From Litorilituus sp. (GTDB lineage: Bacteria; Pseudomonadota; Gammaproteobacteria; Enterobacterales; Alteromonadaceae): 64,000 nt of DNA. The position numbers and the translations under genes are program-made. Location: NCBI GenBank assembly GCA_030754235.1, contig JASMAS010000070.1, positions 204,788 to 268,787 on the forward strand. Direction: 5' to 3'. Positions 54,299 through 63,910 of the stretch are shown in pieces. How positions within the stretch are numbered: position 1 is the stretch's first letter; each line of letters begins with the position of its first letter. The notes beneath the pieces were generated by a model. It did not search any database and was not told where the DNA came from. It saw nothing but the letters and a program-made list of their open reading frames with translations.

Positions 54299-54676
54299 AT
54301 GCAGCAGTTCAAAAAATTTTGTTTAATTGGTGGTTTAGGCTTTATTGTCGATAGCCTATTTTTCTTATTCTTAACTCATATAATTGACAATATAATGCTA
54401 GCAAGGTTGCTAGCATTTTGGTTAGCAGCAAGTGTAACTTGGTTTGGTAATCGAATTTATACCTATAATAATCAAAAGTTCATTAATGCCATTTCTCAAT
54501 GGTGCAAGCACATGTTAACCGCTCACCTATCTGGCGGTATAAATCTACTAATGTTTTGGAGCACAAAAGAAATTCTCACTATTCCTGTTGCTTTTTGCCT
54601 TGGCATTTTAGTCGGGTTATTTAGTAACTATTTTTTTGCTAACCGCTTTGTTTTTATAACTCCATCTAATAAATAA
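54299..54676 (+). CDS. GtrA family membrane protein
   Basis: About 125 residues with four membrane segments: FCLIGGLGFIVDSLFFLFL, ARLLAFWLAASVTWFGNRIYTY, a third and a C-terminal FCLGILVGLFSNYFFANRFVF. GtrA proteins are proposed flippases for undecaprenyl-phosphate sugars, which fits the divergent GT2 and ArnT-like genes. Start ATG 54299 (a GTG sits 3 bp before it); a weak AAGAAG precedes. Confidence 0.85.
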   Translation: MQQFKKFCLIGGLGFIVDSLFFLFLTHIIDNIMLARLLAFWLAASVTWFGNRIYTYNNQKFINAISQWCKHMLTAHLSGGINLLMFWSTKEILTIPVAFCLGILVGLFSNYFFANRFVFITPSNK

Positions 54677-54771
54677 CACCACTTTTACTGACATAAATTA
54701 GACAGAGCATATTCTATGATGAGATCAAAATTTTCAATCACTCTATTCGCGTGAACATATTGGATAACAAC

Positions 54772-55890
54772 ATGCAAAATTTAAGTTTCAAGCCATGGAC
54801 GGCACTTACCGTTTTTATAACACTCATTATTTCTACCGTTATTTTGGCTACAGCTCCTACACAAAAGCTATCAGCACAAACTGAAAAGGTTTTATCCGTC
54901 AGTGTATTGAAGGTTTCACCACAAGTATTTTCGCCAAGTTATCAGGCATTTGGGAAGATAGAATCACCACAACGGTTATCATTGATCGCCCAAATTGAAG
55001 GCGAAATAACCTACATTAATAAAGCTTTTATTGAAGGTGGTCAGCTTAAAAAAGGTGAAATTATTTATCAAGTAGATAGTAGTGATTACCAAAACAAGTT
55101 AAATCAACGCAAAAGTGAATTGAAAATAGCACAAGCGAATTTACAACTTGAACTGGGAGAGCAAAAAGTTGCAGAAAGAGAATACCAACAAATCCGTGAT
55201 GAATTCAGTAAAGAAAACCTTATTTTACAAAAGTCATTAATGCTGCGCCTACCGCAATTGCAAACAGCAAAAGCTAACGTAACTATTGCACAAAGCAATG
55301 TAAACCTTGCTGAGAAGAACTTACAACGATGTAAAGTGATAAGTAATGGTGATTATGCAGTATTAACAAAAAACATTTATCAAGGGAGTTTTGTTAACAA
55401 AGGGGATAATTTAGGCGAATTAGCGCAACTTTCAACATTACGAATTTCATTAGCCGTACCTAGTGATGTTGCAACAATGCTTAAGGTTAATCAAGAGGTT
55501 GATATTTCGGGTAAAAAAAATAAGAAACATCATGCTTTAATCTCACATATTTCGCCAAGCTTACATGCAAAGAGTCAATTACAACAAGTTTATCTAAACA
55601 TTGAGAATCAAGGTAAATCTTTTATCTTAGGTGAATTCATTACCGCACATTTAGGATTAACCCAACATAAAAACACCCTAAAAATTCCACTTTCTGCCTT
55701 AGATAATGGAATGTTGTGGGTTGTTAATAAGGAAAATAAAATATCATCAAGAGTTGCAACAGCTATCTGGCAGGGTAAAAACTATGCCATTATCAAAAAC
55801 AACATTTCTATAGGGGAGTCGATAATATCTAGTAAAGTATCTGGGGCACGAGATGGTATGTTCGCCAATATTGTTGCAGGAATTATCTAA
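54772..55890 (+). CDS. RND efflux membrane-fusion protein
   Basis: About 372 residues from ATG 54772 (GGATAAC upstream); an in-frame GTG at 54751 is the alternative. N-terminal membrane segment (LTVFITLIISTVILATA), lipoyl/barrel-sandwich region around SPSYQAFGKIESPQRLSLIAQIEGEITYINKAFIEGGQLKKGEIIYQVD, a helical hairpin (about 100-175) and a beta-barrel domain. It links the RND pump to an outer-membrane channel. The stop overlaps the pump's start (TAATG). No outer-membrane factor gene is nearby, so a TolC elsewhere is needed. Confidence 0.9.
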   Translation: MQNLSFKPWTALTVFITLIISTVILATAPTQKLSAQTEKVLSVSVLKVSPQVFSPSYQAFGKIESPQRLSLIAQIEGEITYINKAFIEGGQLKKGEIIYQVDSSDYQNKLNQRKSELKIAQANLQLELGEQKVAEREYQQIRDEFSKENLILQKSLMLRLPQLQTAKANVTIAQSNVNLAEKNLQRCKVISNGDYAVLTKNIYQGSFVNKGDNLGELAQLSTLRISLAVPSDVATMLKVNQEVDISGKKNKKHHALISHISPSLHAKSQLQQVYLNIENQGKSFILGEFITAHLGLTQHKNTLKIPLSALDNGMLWVVNKENKISSRVATAIWQGKNYAIIKNNISIGESIISSKVSGARDGMFANIVAGII

Positions 55891-58800
55891 TGACTAAGAA
55901 CGTGATAATACAAAAGCCCATGCCTCACAGAAGTATTCTGGCAAAACCTTCTATTTGGATGATTAATAATCCCATTGCATCAAGCTTATTAACTTTTGCA
56001 ATTATTATTTTAGGTTTACTCTCATTCAATAATATTAACCAAGAAAGTACACCTTCATTCCAGATTGATGAAATTGTTATTGAAGCAAACTACCCTGGAG
56101 CCACTCCAAAAGATGTTGAGCAAAGTATTCTCTTGACTATAGAGCACCAATTAAGAGATAACCCAAATATTGATCGAATAAGTGCTAATGCCTATGAAGG
56201 CCATGCAGAGGTTACGCTAGAGCTGATTGAAGGCATAAATCCTGATACCATTTTAGCACAAGTTAAAAATAGTATTGATGGCATAAATAGCTTCCCCGCA
56301 GATATGGAAAAACCCACTGTGAGTATCGTCGAGGAAGTCGATAGCATTGTTGAAATAGGTCTTCATGGTAAATTGACAGAGTTGCAACTTTATCAGCAAG
56401 CCAACTTATTAAAACAAGCTATGCTGAGCGAACTTAATTTAGCCAAAATAGATATTCAAGGAGCGCGTTCTCCTGAGATAGTCATTGAACTTAACCAAGA
56501 AAAATTGCGTCAATACGACCTGGCTTTATCGCAAGTATTATCGAAGGTAAAAGCCTCCGTCAATGATGTCCCTGCGGGTAGTATTAACACCCAAGGTGGG
56601 GAAATACTTATCCGCACGCTAGGACGAAAAGAGTTAACAGAGCAATTTTCAGAGATTGACATTATTAATGACAGTGGTGGTAGTCGAGTCACCTTAGCTG
56701 AAATTGCGACCATTAGTAATAGTTTTCAGGGACAGAAGAGACCTTTTTTAGTCAATAGTGAGCCAGGTTTAGAGCTTAAAGTATATCAAAACAAAAGCAG
56801 TAAACCGATAGAGATAAGTACAGAAATCAAACAGTTTATCGTTAGCTATCAAGAAGAAATCCCGAAAGGGTTGACCTTAACCATACTGCAAGATCAATCA
56901 GAGCCTTTTAGCCAAAGAATTAATCTATTAACCAGTAATGGCTTTATTGGGATGCTCTTGGTTATTTTCGTCTTATCATTGTTTCTCGATTTAAGATTGG
57001 CTTTTTGGGTAAGTATGGGTATACCGATTGCGATTATTGGCACTTTAGGATTTATGCCATTACTCGATATTCCAATCAACATGATCACCTTATTTGCTTT
57101 TGTCATTACATTAGGAATACTGGTGGATGATGCCGTTATTGTTGCCGAGAATATTTATCAAAAAGTACAGCAAGGGATTGCTATTAATATAGCACTCAAA
57201 GACGGGGTAAAAGAAATGACTTTGCCTGTGGTATTCTCTGTCGCTACTAATATTATTGCCTTTATTCCTCTGCTCTTTGTTCCTGGTGAACTTGGAGTGA
57301 TGTATAAACCGATGACCTTATTAATTTTTGCAATTTTTATTGTCTCTCTTATTGAAGCATTACTCATTTTACCTTTGCACTTAAGACATATTGATAAACC
57401 CATGCGCTTTAGTGCAATTAGTAGCATGCAATCACGTTGTTTCTCTGCCTTTGATTACTTTAAAAATACACTTTACTCTCGTTGGTTGAGAGCCAGTTGT
57501 AATAACCCCATCAGCGTTATTATTATTTTTATATCACTCACATGTTTAGTGTTTAGCTGGGTTTATAGTGGTCGAATAGATTCTAGCTTTGTACCTAAAA
57601 TTGAGTCAACCCGCATAGATGCCGAGGTAGAGTTTCCAACCAGTGCACCATTACAAGATAAAATAAAAATCATTAATTATATCGAAGCTGCTGGCATTAA
57701 AGCGATCCACAGCTTAAATGGCCAAGAAGATTATAAGTTTCGTATGCAAGATATAGGCGGTAGCAGTGGTTCATCAACCTTCATGATCGTTGCAGATGAA
57801 AAGCGCGACTTTACTGCCAAAGAGTTTGTCGATAGTTGGCGAACAAATATTGGTGAAGTTCCTGGAATAAAATCAATTTTCTTTGATTATCAAGTTGGCC
57901 CTGGTGGTGGCAAAGAATTAGTGATTGAATTAGGACATAAAGATGTAGAAGTATTAACCCTTGCCACAAACGAATTAATGGCAGGATTAAGACGCGTATC
58001 CGGCATCACCGATATCGATAGCGCATTGATGGACGGTAAGTTGCAATATAACCTCACGCCTAATCCACTAGGGAAAAAGCTTGGCTTTAGCAGTGAGTCT
58101 TTAGGACAACAAATTCGCCTACGTTTTTTTGGCGGCGAAGCCATTCGTCAAATAATTTCTGGTGATGAGGTAAAAGTAAGAGTAATGATGGCAAGAAGTC
58201 AGCATTATTATGCAGACAAGCTAAGTAAATTAATCATCACCGCACCAAATGGTGACAGTGTTGAGTTAGGCCAAGTTGCAAATATCACCACAAGTAAAGC
58301 ACCAACAAGTATTCATCGAGTTGATAGCATTCAGTTAGTGGAAGTAACCGCGAGTATATTACGCCAAATAGCCAATGCATCCTTAGTCTTACAAACGGTT
58401 GAAGATGAGTTGCTTAGTGATTTAAGTAATAAATATCCTGAGCTAAATGTTGAGCTTGGCGGCGAAGCTAGAATTGAGTCAAAAGTGAATTCAGAAATTA
58501 TAAAGGGTATAGGGCTGGCATTTTCTTTAATTTTTGCCATGTTAGCGATAATTTTTCGCAATTATTTAGATGCTTTTTTAATATTACTCGTCATTCCCTT
58601 TTGCTTAGCTGCGGCTGTTTTAGGTCATATTGTAATGGGGTATCCGTTTAGCGTAATGAGCTTATTTGGCATGATTGCGCTATCCGGTTTAGTAATCAAT
58701 GGCTCATTCGTAATGTTACTGAAAGTTAAATCATTACTAAAAGAAGGTGTAGATTATAAAAACGCTGTAATAGAAGCGTCTTTGAATCGTTTTCGACCCG

Positions 58801-59072
58801 TTGTATTGACGGCAATAACCACTGCGGCTGGCTTATTTCCAATGTTATTTGAAACATCAACACAAGCGCTATACCTTGTGCCTATGGTTATTAGCTTGAG
58901 TTTTGGGTCAGTATTCTCTATCGCTACTATTTTACTTTTAAGTCCGGCAATGTTTACCTTATCAGAGCAATTAAAGGCTAGAAAAGAAAATAGAAAGTTA
59001 CTAACTGAGCTAAATTTAGATGAAACAAGCTCAAATAAAGTTAGTGTACAAGAAGCTGGATTAAGCGCTTAA
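55890..59072 (+). CDS. RND-family efflux pump (AcrB/MdtB-like)
   Basis: 1060 residues, the normal size for the family. TM1 (PIASSLLTFAIIILGLLSF), a first porter domain, TM2-6 (GFIGMLLVIFVLSLFLDLRLAFWVSMGIPIAIIGTLGF), the proton-relay aspartates in LGILVDDAVIVAENIYQKV, a second porter domain, and TM8-12 with FGMIALSGLVINGSFVMLLKV and FRPVVLTAITTAAGLFPMLFE. The class fits multidrug or bile/metabolite pumps; substrate unknown. The gene is translationally coupled to the fusion protein. The last three codons before the stop give SA followed by TAA. Confidence 0.92.
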   Translation: MTKNVIIQKPMPHRSILAKPSIWMINNPIASSLLTFAIIILGLLSFNNINQESTPSFQIDEIVIEANYPGATPKDVEQSILLTIEHQLRDNPNIDRISANAYEGHAEVTLELIEGINPDTILAQVKNSIDGINSFPADMEKPTVSIVEEVDSIVEIGLHGKLTELQLYQQANLLKQAMLSELNLAKIDIQGARSPEIVIELNQEKLRQYDLALSQVLSKVKASVNDVPAGSINTQGGEILIRTLGRKELTEQFSEIDIINDSGGSRVTLAEIATISNSFQGQKRPFLVNSEPGLELKVYQNKSSKPIEISTEIKQFIVSYQEEIPKGLTLTILQDQSEPFSQRINLLTSNGFIGMLLVIFVLSLFLDLRLAFWVSMGIPIAIIGTLGFMPLLDIPINMITLFAFVITLGILVDDAVIVAENIYQKVQQGIAINIALKDGVKEMTLPVVFSVATNIIAFIPLLFVPGELGVMYKPMTLLIFAIFIVSLIEALLILPLHLRHIDKPMRFSAISSMQSRCFSAFDYFKNTLYSRWLRASCNNPISVIIIFISLTCLVFSWVYSGRIDSSFVPKIESTRIDAEVEFPTSAPLQDKIKIINYIEAAGIKAIHSLNGQEDYKFRMQDIGGSSGSSTFMIVADEKRDFTAKEFVDSWRTNIGEVPGIKSIFFDYQVGPGGGKELVIELGHKDVEVLTLATNELMAGLRRVSGITDIDSALMDGKLQYNLTPNPLGKKLGFSSESLGQQIRLRFFGGEAIRQIISGDEVKVRVMMARSQHYYADKLSKLIITAPNGDSVELGQVANITTSKAPTSIHRVDSIQLVEVTASILRQIANASLVLQTVEDELLSDLSNKYPELNVELGGEARIESKVNSEIIKGIGLAFSLIFAMLAIIFRNYLDAFLILLVIPFCLAAAVLGHIVMGYPFSVMSLFGMIALSGLVINGSFVMLLKVKSLLKEGVDYKNAVIEASLNRFRPVVLTAITTAAGLFPMLFETSTQALYLVPMVISLSFGSVFSIATILLLSPAMFTLSEQLKARKENRKLLTELNLDETSSNKVSVQEAGLSA

Positions 59073-59456
59073 GTTAAGATAAAAATACATTGATTAACTT
59101 AAGGGACAAAAAATCAACTAGTTGCTAATGACTGCTTCAGGCTCTTAAATGACTATTCATTTAGTGGCGTAAAGTTACCCTCTCGACACTTCTAAGGTTA
59201 AATCCAAATAAATAACTTACGGTCATGGAGTGTTCGTTGAAGTATATTATTTTAATGCCTTTATTTTGACATTTTATAGACATACCCGATGATACTCTTT
59301 TTTTAATTATTACTTTTCAATGACTCAATAGTTTCCATAAATTTATTAATAATAATTTTGATAGTCAATGTTGTTGCTGGTGGAAAGAGTACTTTTATGT
59401 ATGAAAGTAACTGAATAATACATACTAATTATCATCGCTAAAGAGTAAATGTAGGA
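59073..59456. other. 384-bp gene-free region between pump and TonB receptor
   Basis: AT-rich; no gene, operator or strong terminator seen. A ribosome binding site (TAGGA) precedes the receptor. Confidence 0.45.
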
Positions 59457-61889
59457 ATGAAAAAAAAGAAATTTAATCAATCAATGATTACGATGGCAAT
59501 AATGCTAACTTCTTCCTTTGGTATTTCACCTTATGTTGCAGGTAAAGACTTTAATTTAGGCTCTCTAGAAGTAAGTGTTTTAGATAAGAAAATAAATAGG
59601 CAACTTTCTGGTGTAACTATTTTGCTTACTGATAGAAGTAACAACACTTCTTCACATCAAGTGGACAAGCTTGGGAAAGTAGCTATCGATAATTTAGATC
59701 CAGGTCTATATTCATTAAAAGCAATAAAAGATGGATATATCACTGTTTTTGAGTCGAGTTTACGAATAGTGGCAAATAAGTCTACCTCTACAAAATTGCT
59801 AATGCCGGAAGCACGTCAAGGTATAGAAATAATCAGTGTCGTGGGTAATCAAACCACAAAAAGTGACAAAGGCCCTATAACAACTACCTATATGGACCGA
59901 GAGTCGCTTCGTAGTGCTATTGGCGGTGGTAGTGATGTATTAAGAGCATTAGATGACATGCCGGGCTTAACATCTACAGGTGAGTTTGCCTCTTTTAGTG
60001 TTAGGGGAAGAGGACCACAAGACAACCTTATTTATGTCGATAATATGCCATTTGATAAAGTCGTCCATTTCGACTCTTCTTTAGGTGAGCTAGAGGATGT
60101 CGGTGGTGGCGGTCGTTTTTCCGTGTTCGCTCCTAATTTAATTCAAGGAGCAGAGTTTGCACCTGGCGGTTGGGGAGCAGCATATGGTGGAAAATCTGGT
60201 TCTTTATTAAAGCTTGATGTAATAGATGGAGGACAAACACCAACAGCATCTTTGAGAATTGATTTGGCTGGCTTTGAAGTGGGATATGAAGGCCCTAGTG
60301 GTTTCGATGAAGACACCAGTATTGTATTCAATGCTCGCCAGCTAGATTTTGGTCGCTACTTCGATACTATTGGTGAAAATGATATTGGTGATCCTACTTT
60401 GACAGATATCCTTTTTAAATCAATTACCCAGATCGGCAGTGATCAAACAATTGAGTTTTTAATGATCCATTCACCCGAAGAATACTCACGTGACTTACAA
60501 CACGTTGTTCAAGCTGAAGCAGGAGAGCCACTAGAGGATAATATAACTTTTCGTGATCAAGAAAGTAACCTAATAGGTTTAACATGGAGTTCGCTCATTG
60601 GTGAAGAGAGTGAGGTTTCTACTAACCTTTATTACAGAACCAGCGACAAATTTACGAGTCAAGGAGAATCATATTCAGATGCCGTTCCTATGGATACGCC
60701 GTATCAAGATATTCCCGTACTAAGAGATATATTAACGCTTGGAGAAGAAGAGACTGAAATAGGCTTTAGAAGTGATTTTTCGACATTTAATCAATTTGGT
60801 GAACTTACAACTGGTATGGAGGTACGGTCTTTTGATTTAACGTTCGATACTTTACTGCGAGAGGACTGGCAACTATTCACCTACTCACAAGATGATTCAA
60901 GACCTGAAGATCAAAAATATATACTATTAAAGCCAGAAAATTTAAATTCAAATTATGATATTAGTGCAGTGTCATACGCCGCATATATTGATCAAGCTTT
61001 TGAATTTGACGAATGGCAATTTAATACAGGTTTGCGCTATGAATATGACGATTTATCTAAAGAGAGTTTAGTATCTCCCAGGTTAAATGTGACTTGGTCA
61101 CCTAATTCAACATCTCAATATACTTTTTCAACCGGGCTTTTTTATCAGTCGCCGAGCTTCTTAGACAGAGCATCCGATCCACAAAATGCATCATTAGAAA
61201 ATGAGGAAATCACTCATATTTCAATTGGTGGTAATTGGCGACTATCAGAACAATACAATTTACTTGCAGAAGCATACTATCAAAAATTGAATAACCTTGT
61301 TGTTGGCGCAAATCGTACCGATGGCAAACTTGGAAATGATGGCGAAGGTGACTCTTACGGTTTTGATACCGTGCTGACTCGCTATTTTAAAGATGATTGG
61401 TCGGCAGTTGCTACATACTCTTATAACGAATCAACCCGAGATGATAAAGATGGTTTAGGTGAATTCGACGCTGATTACCACAGGCCGCATGTCTTTACCC
61501 TTGGTGCTCAATGGGAGGTTAGCGACAGATGGAAAGTTGGTGCTAAATATAAATATCTAGCAGGTCAACCAATGGACGAATATGTAATCAATAACAATGT
61601 TGGTTTTATAGGCAATAGCGTTCTTCCGGCTGATGCTGTGCCACGTTTTTCACAAGAGTATATAACCAATAACACAGAACGATTTGGTGATATTCACCAA
61701 CTTAATGTTCGTGTAGATTATTTTAGAACTTTTGGTGACTACAATATTATTGCCTTCTTAGATGTTGTAAATATTCTTGGCACGACAGTGTCAGGTGAAG
61801 AGTCATTCGATATTAAAACAGGTAGGCTAACGGAAGATGATGGAGATATTATGCCAATGATAGGATTCAAAGTAGAAACCACTTTCTAA
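59457..61889 (+). CDS. TonB-dependent receptor with CarboxypepD-like N-terminal domain
   Basis: 810 residues. Signal peptide to about residue 27, then an Ig-like regulatory domain (about 34-115; GVTILLTDRSN, LDPGLYSLKAIKDGY) of the CarboxypepD_reg type, then the plug (DVLRALDDMPGL; FSVRGRGPQDNLIYVDNMPFDKV) and a 22-strand barrel ending in MIGFKVETTF. This architecture is typical of SusC-like or protein/peptide receptors and differs from the pair at 18-25 kb, which lack the extra domain. No glycoside hydrolase is linked to it, so its ligand is unknown. A strong hairpin follows. Confidence 0.9.
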   Translation: MKKKKFNQSMITMAIMLTSSFGISPYVAGKDFNLGSLEVSVLDKKINRQLSGVTILLTDRSNNTSSHQVDKLGKVAIDNLDPGLYSLKAIKDGYITVFESSLRIVANKSTSTKLLMPEARQGIEIISVVGNQTTKSDKGPITTTYMDRESLRSAIGGGSDVLRALDDMPGLTSTGEFASFSVRGRGPQDNLIYVDNMPFDKVVHFDSSLGELEDVGGGGRFSVFAPNLIQGAEFAPGGWGAAYGGKSGSLLKLDVIDGGQTPTASLRIDLAGFEVGYEGPSGFDEDTSIVFNARQLDFGRYFDTIGENDIGDPTLTDILFKSITQIGSDQTIEFLMIHSPEEYSRDLQHVVQAEAGEPLEDNITFRDQESNLIGLTWSSLIGEESEVSTNLYYRTSDKFTSQGESYSDAVPMDTPYQDIPVLRDILTLGEEETEIGFRSDFSTFNQFGELTTGMEVRSFDLTFDTLLREDWQLFTYSQDDSRPEDQKYILLKPENLNSNYDISAVSYAAYIDQAFEFDEWQFNTGLRYEYDDLSKESLVSPRLNVTWSPNSTSQYTFSTGLFYQSPSFLDRASDPQNASLENEEITHISIGGNWRLSEQYNLLAEAYYQKLNNLVVGANRTDGKLGNDGEGDSYGFDTVLTRYFKDDWSAVATYSYNESTRDDKDGLGEFDADYHRPHVFTLGAQWEVSDRWKVGAKYKYLAGQPMDEYVINNNVGFIGNSVLPADAVPRFSQEYITNNTERFGDIHQLNVRVDYFRTFGDYNIIAFLDVVNILGTTVSGEESFDIKTGRLTEDDGDIMPMIGFKVETTF

Positions 61890-61926
61890 TGAATCATCTT
61901 AATGTATTTATTTAATTTCAAGCATT

Positions 61927-61963
61927 TATTTCTCTAGCTATGCATTACCTAGCTAGAGAAATA
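61927..61963. terminator. Strong hairpin after the TonB receptor
   Basis: TATTTCTCTAGCTA (61927-61940) and TAGCTAGAGAAATA (61950-61963) form a perfect 14-bp stem with a 9-nt loop, 38 bp after the stop. Palindromic, so possibly bidirectional. Confidence 0.65.
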
Positions 61964-62049
61964 ATGGACTTTCTTTTAATTAGATGTATATCAGGGCTTA
62001 GTGGTGGTGTTTAAATTTGCCAAATGAAACGCCTGTCAACATGATCTTT

Positions 62050-63650
62050 TTAGTTAAAAAGAAATGTCCACTTCCCCTAAACTGAGACAGGCATAATTAT
62101 AACTCGAACTAGTTTGTTGTGAGGGCGGCAATGAACGATGAACTGACCTTTAAGTAGAGGTATTTTATGCAGCCAATAAAGGAGAGTTTCTTTCCTTTAG
62201 TGCTTTTAAATATTTGGATTCATCATAAGGTACTTTCGTTTTCCAACACTTAAATACAATACGGACCCACTTGAAAGCCAAAGCCCTTACCGCTGATTGA
62301 TGAGACTTACCTTTAGCTCGTTGTTGGTTGTAATAAAGCCCAGCCCAATATGACACACCCACACTTTTAGCTGACCACTCGATAAAGCTTTGCCTAATAA
62401 ACTTAGAGCACTGCCACCGCCAGTGAACCCAACACTTTTGACCGCTTCTTTCAGTGACAGGAGATAAACCAGCATAGTTCTGTATTTCCTGCGCGTTTGT
62501 GAATCTAGCTCTGTCATCTCCTAAGGCAGCCAAAAGTCTTGGAGCGAGGCAAGGCCCAGTGCCAGGAAGGGATTTAAATAGATCAGAATCTGGCATATTG
62601 GTAAATAGTATATATATTTTTTCGTCGTATGTTTTTATGGTAACTATGACTGTCTTCAATTGTTCTATGAGTGTTTCGATGAATAAGCTATATGGCAATA
62701 TAACGGCTTTGTCTTCTGTTAAGGGAACAGCTTTTTTGATAGCTTCTATACGCTGTTCGGTTAATGAAACCGCATTTCCTCCGTGACTTAAAAAGAACTT
62801 TCTTATTGTATTTTCTCTCGCTCGTTTTAGACTTTGTAACGAAGGCCACTTAGAAATAAAATTAAAGAATAGGCCACTATCACGATGAGAGAACCATACT
62901 AAGGGTTGTGGGTAATACTGCTTTAAAGCGTTGATAAGGCGGTTTACATAACGACGTTTATCTTCGACGAGTAAGCGACGTTGTTCAACGAGTTGAGCAA
63001 GAATTCGAACATCATCACTACTTGGTTTTAATGGTGTTACTTTGCTAGGGTACTTGAGCATAAGATCTAGTGCTAACTCAGCATCCGTAGGGTCATCTTT
63101 AGCACCACTGGGATTAAAGGCTTGTCTATAACGAGCTAAAGTTAAAGCTTGGACTGGGTACACAGTGATAAAGCTATACTTTTGCAGGGCATAAACAATT
63201 GGTCCTTTAGTCAATTCAACAGCGACCGCAATATTACCTTTTGCTTGATGGTGTAGCTTAGTTAGCCATTCATCAAGGGCCTCTGGTGTATGTGAAATAA
63301 TTTCAAATGTTCGTTTACCGTTGTGGCCTAACTGAACACATACATCATGTTTGTTATTAGCCCAGTCTAAACCAAAAAATGCAGAAAATTTATTAGTTAA
63401 TTCACTCATTACTCACCTCCAAGTTTGAAAGTTTGTTATGTGCTTTACTCTTCGTAAAGAAATATAGACAGCTTTTTATAGCAAGCCCTGAGTATTCGTT
63501 TATGAGTAAAGGTACTTGTTGCCTCGAAAGAAAAGCGGTAATCATCAAGTGTTATTGGCTAGATATTCGTAAACAACATGCACATAACCTAAACAATCTG
63601 AGTATAGATAATTAAGGTTGAATGACTATATATGGCTAGCTCTTGACCTA
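62050..63650 (-). mobile_element. IS110-family insertion sequence (ends not defined)
   Basis: The transposase gene plus flanks. Members of this family lack clear inverted repeats, and I cannot fix the ends; the stretch 62050-62164 and 63410-63650 are the likely noncoding arms. Confidence 0.6.
62165..63409 (-). CDS. IS110-family transposase
   Basis: 414 residues, intact. N-terminal DEDD RuvC-like domain: FFGLDWANNKHDVCVQL (first D), VAVELTKG (E), and AKDDPTDAELALDLML (two D). The C-terminal transposase_20 domain with LPGTGPCLAPRLLAALGDDRARFTNAQEIQNYAGLSPVTERSG carries the serine segment. IS110 enzymes use a noncoding RNA encoded at one end of the element to match donor and target; the candidate end regions here are described as a finding. 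No frameshift, so it may be active. Confidence 0.92.
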   Translation of the reverse strand: MSELTNKFSAFFGLDWANNKHDVCVQLGHNGKRTFEIISHTPEALDEWLTKLHHQAKGNIAVAVELTKGPIVYALQKYSFITVYPVQALTLARYRQAFNPSGAKDDPTDAELALDLMLKYPSKVTPLKPSSDDVRILAQLVEQRRLLVEDKRRYVNRLINALKQYYPQPLVWFSHRDSGLFFNFISKWPSLQSLKRARENTIRKFFLSHGGNAVSLTEQRIEAIKKAVPLTEDKAVILPYSLFIETLIEQLKTVIVTIKTYDEKIYILFTNMPDSDLFKSLPGTGPCLAPRLLAALGDDRARFTNAQEIQNYAGLSPVTERSGQKCWVHWRWQCSKFIRQSFIEWSAKSVGVSYWAGLYYNQQRAKGKSHQSAVRALAFKWVRIVFKCWKTKVPYDESKYLKALKERNSPLLAA

Positions 63651-63806
63651 AATAAAAGCAAATCGCTACCGTCTTCAATGCGCAAAAGTAATCATAATTT
63701 CTGCGGCGCTTTGTGCCCCAAAGTGAGATAGAAATAATAAGTAAGTGGCCAAAATTGTTACCCACAACCAGATGAATTGAATCGAACATTTAAAGTATTT
63801 TGTCAC
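63410..63806. other. Gene-free region between IS110 transposase and glmS terminator
   Basis: About 400 bp with no supported gene. It contains the upstream arm of the IS110 element and imperfect repeat copy B (63688-63732). Confidence 0.4.
63688..63732 (-). repeat. Imperfect repeat copy B
   Basis: Reverse complement of this stretch starts TCTATCTCACTT and includes AGAAATTAT, as in copy A at 49552-49593. Sequences differ in the variable middle portion. It may be a trace of a shared mobile-element end. Confidence 0.4.
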
Positions 63807-63839
63807 AAAAAAGCGACCACTCAAAAGAGTAAGTCGCTT
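63807..63839 (-). terminator. glmS: Rho-independent terminator of glmS
   Basis: On the minus strand AAGCGAC, a two-base internal loop, ACTC, loop TTTT, GAGT and GTCGCTT form a long stem ended by a T-run (63807-63812). It lies about 100 bp after the glmS stop, beyond three tandem repeats. Confidence 0.85.
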
Positions 63840-63850
63840 AAAATGGGTTT

Positions 63851-63910
63851 AGATCTCGAATCTATTTAACAGATCCCATATCTATTTATTAGATCTCATA
63901 ACTATTTATC
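63851..63910. repeat. Three 20-bp tandem repeats downstream of glmS
   Basis: Consecutive 20-bp units at 63851-63870, 63871-63890 and 63891-63910 begin AGATC(T/C)C, have ATxTATTTA-like centres and keep exact 20-bp periodicity. They lie 32-91 bp after the glmS stop. An ACA at 63915-63917 sits about 25 bp from the stop. Confidence 0.85.

Noticed and set aside
59061..59072. TTAAGCGCTTAA near the end of the RND pump gene, resembling the glucan operator
   Set aside because: It coincides with the last codons and stop of the pump gene, lacks the outer TGT/ACA and is not upstream of a regulated gene.
63851..63910. The three 20-bp repeats as a CRISPR array
   Set aside because: Units are contiguous with no spacers, and there are no cas genes.
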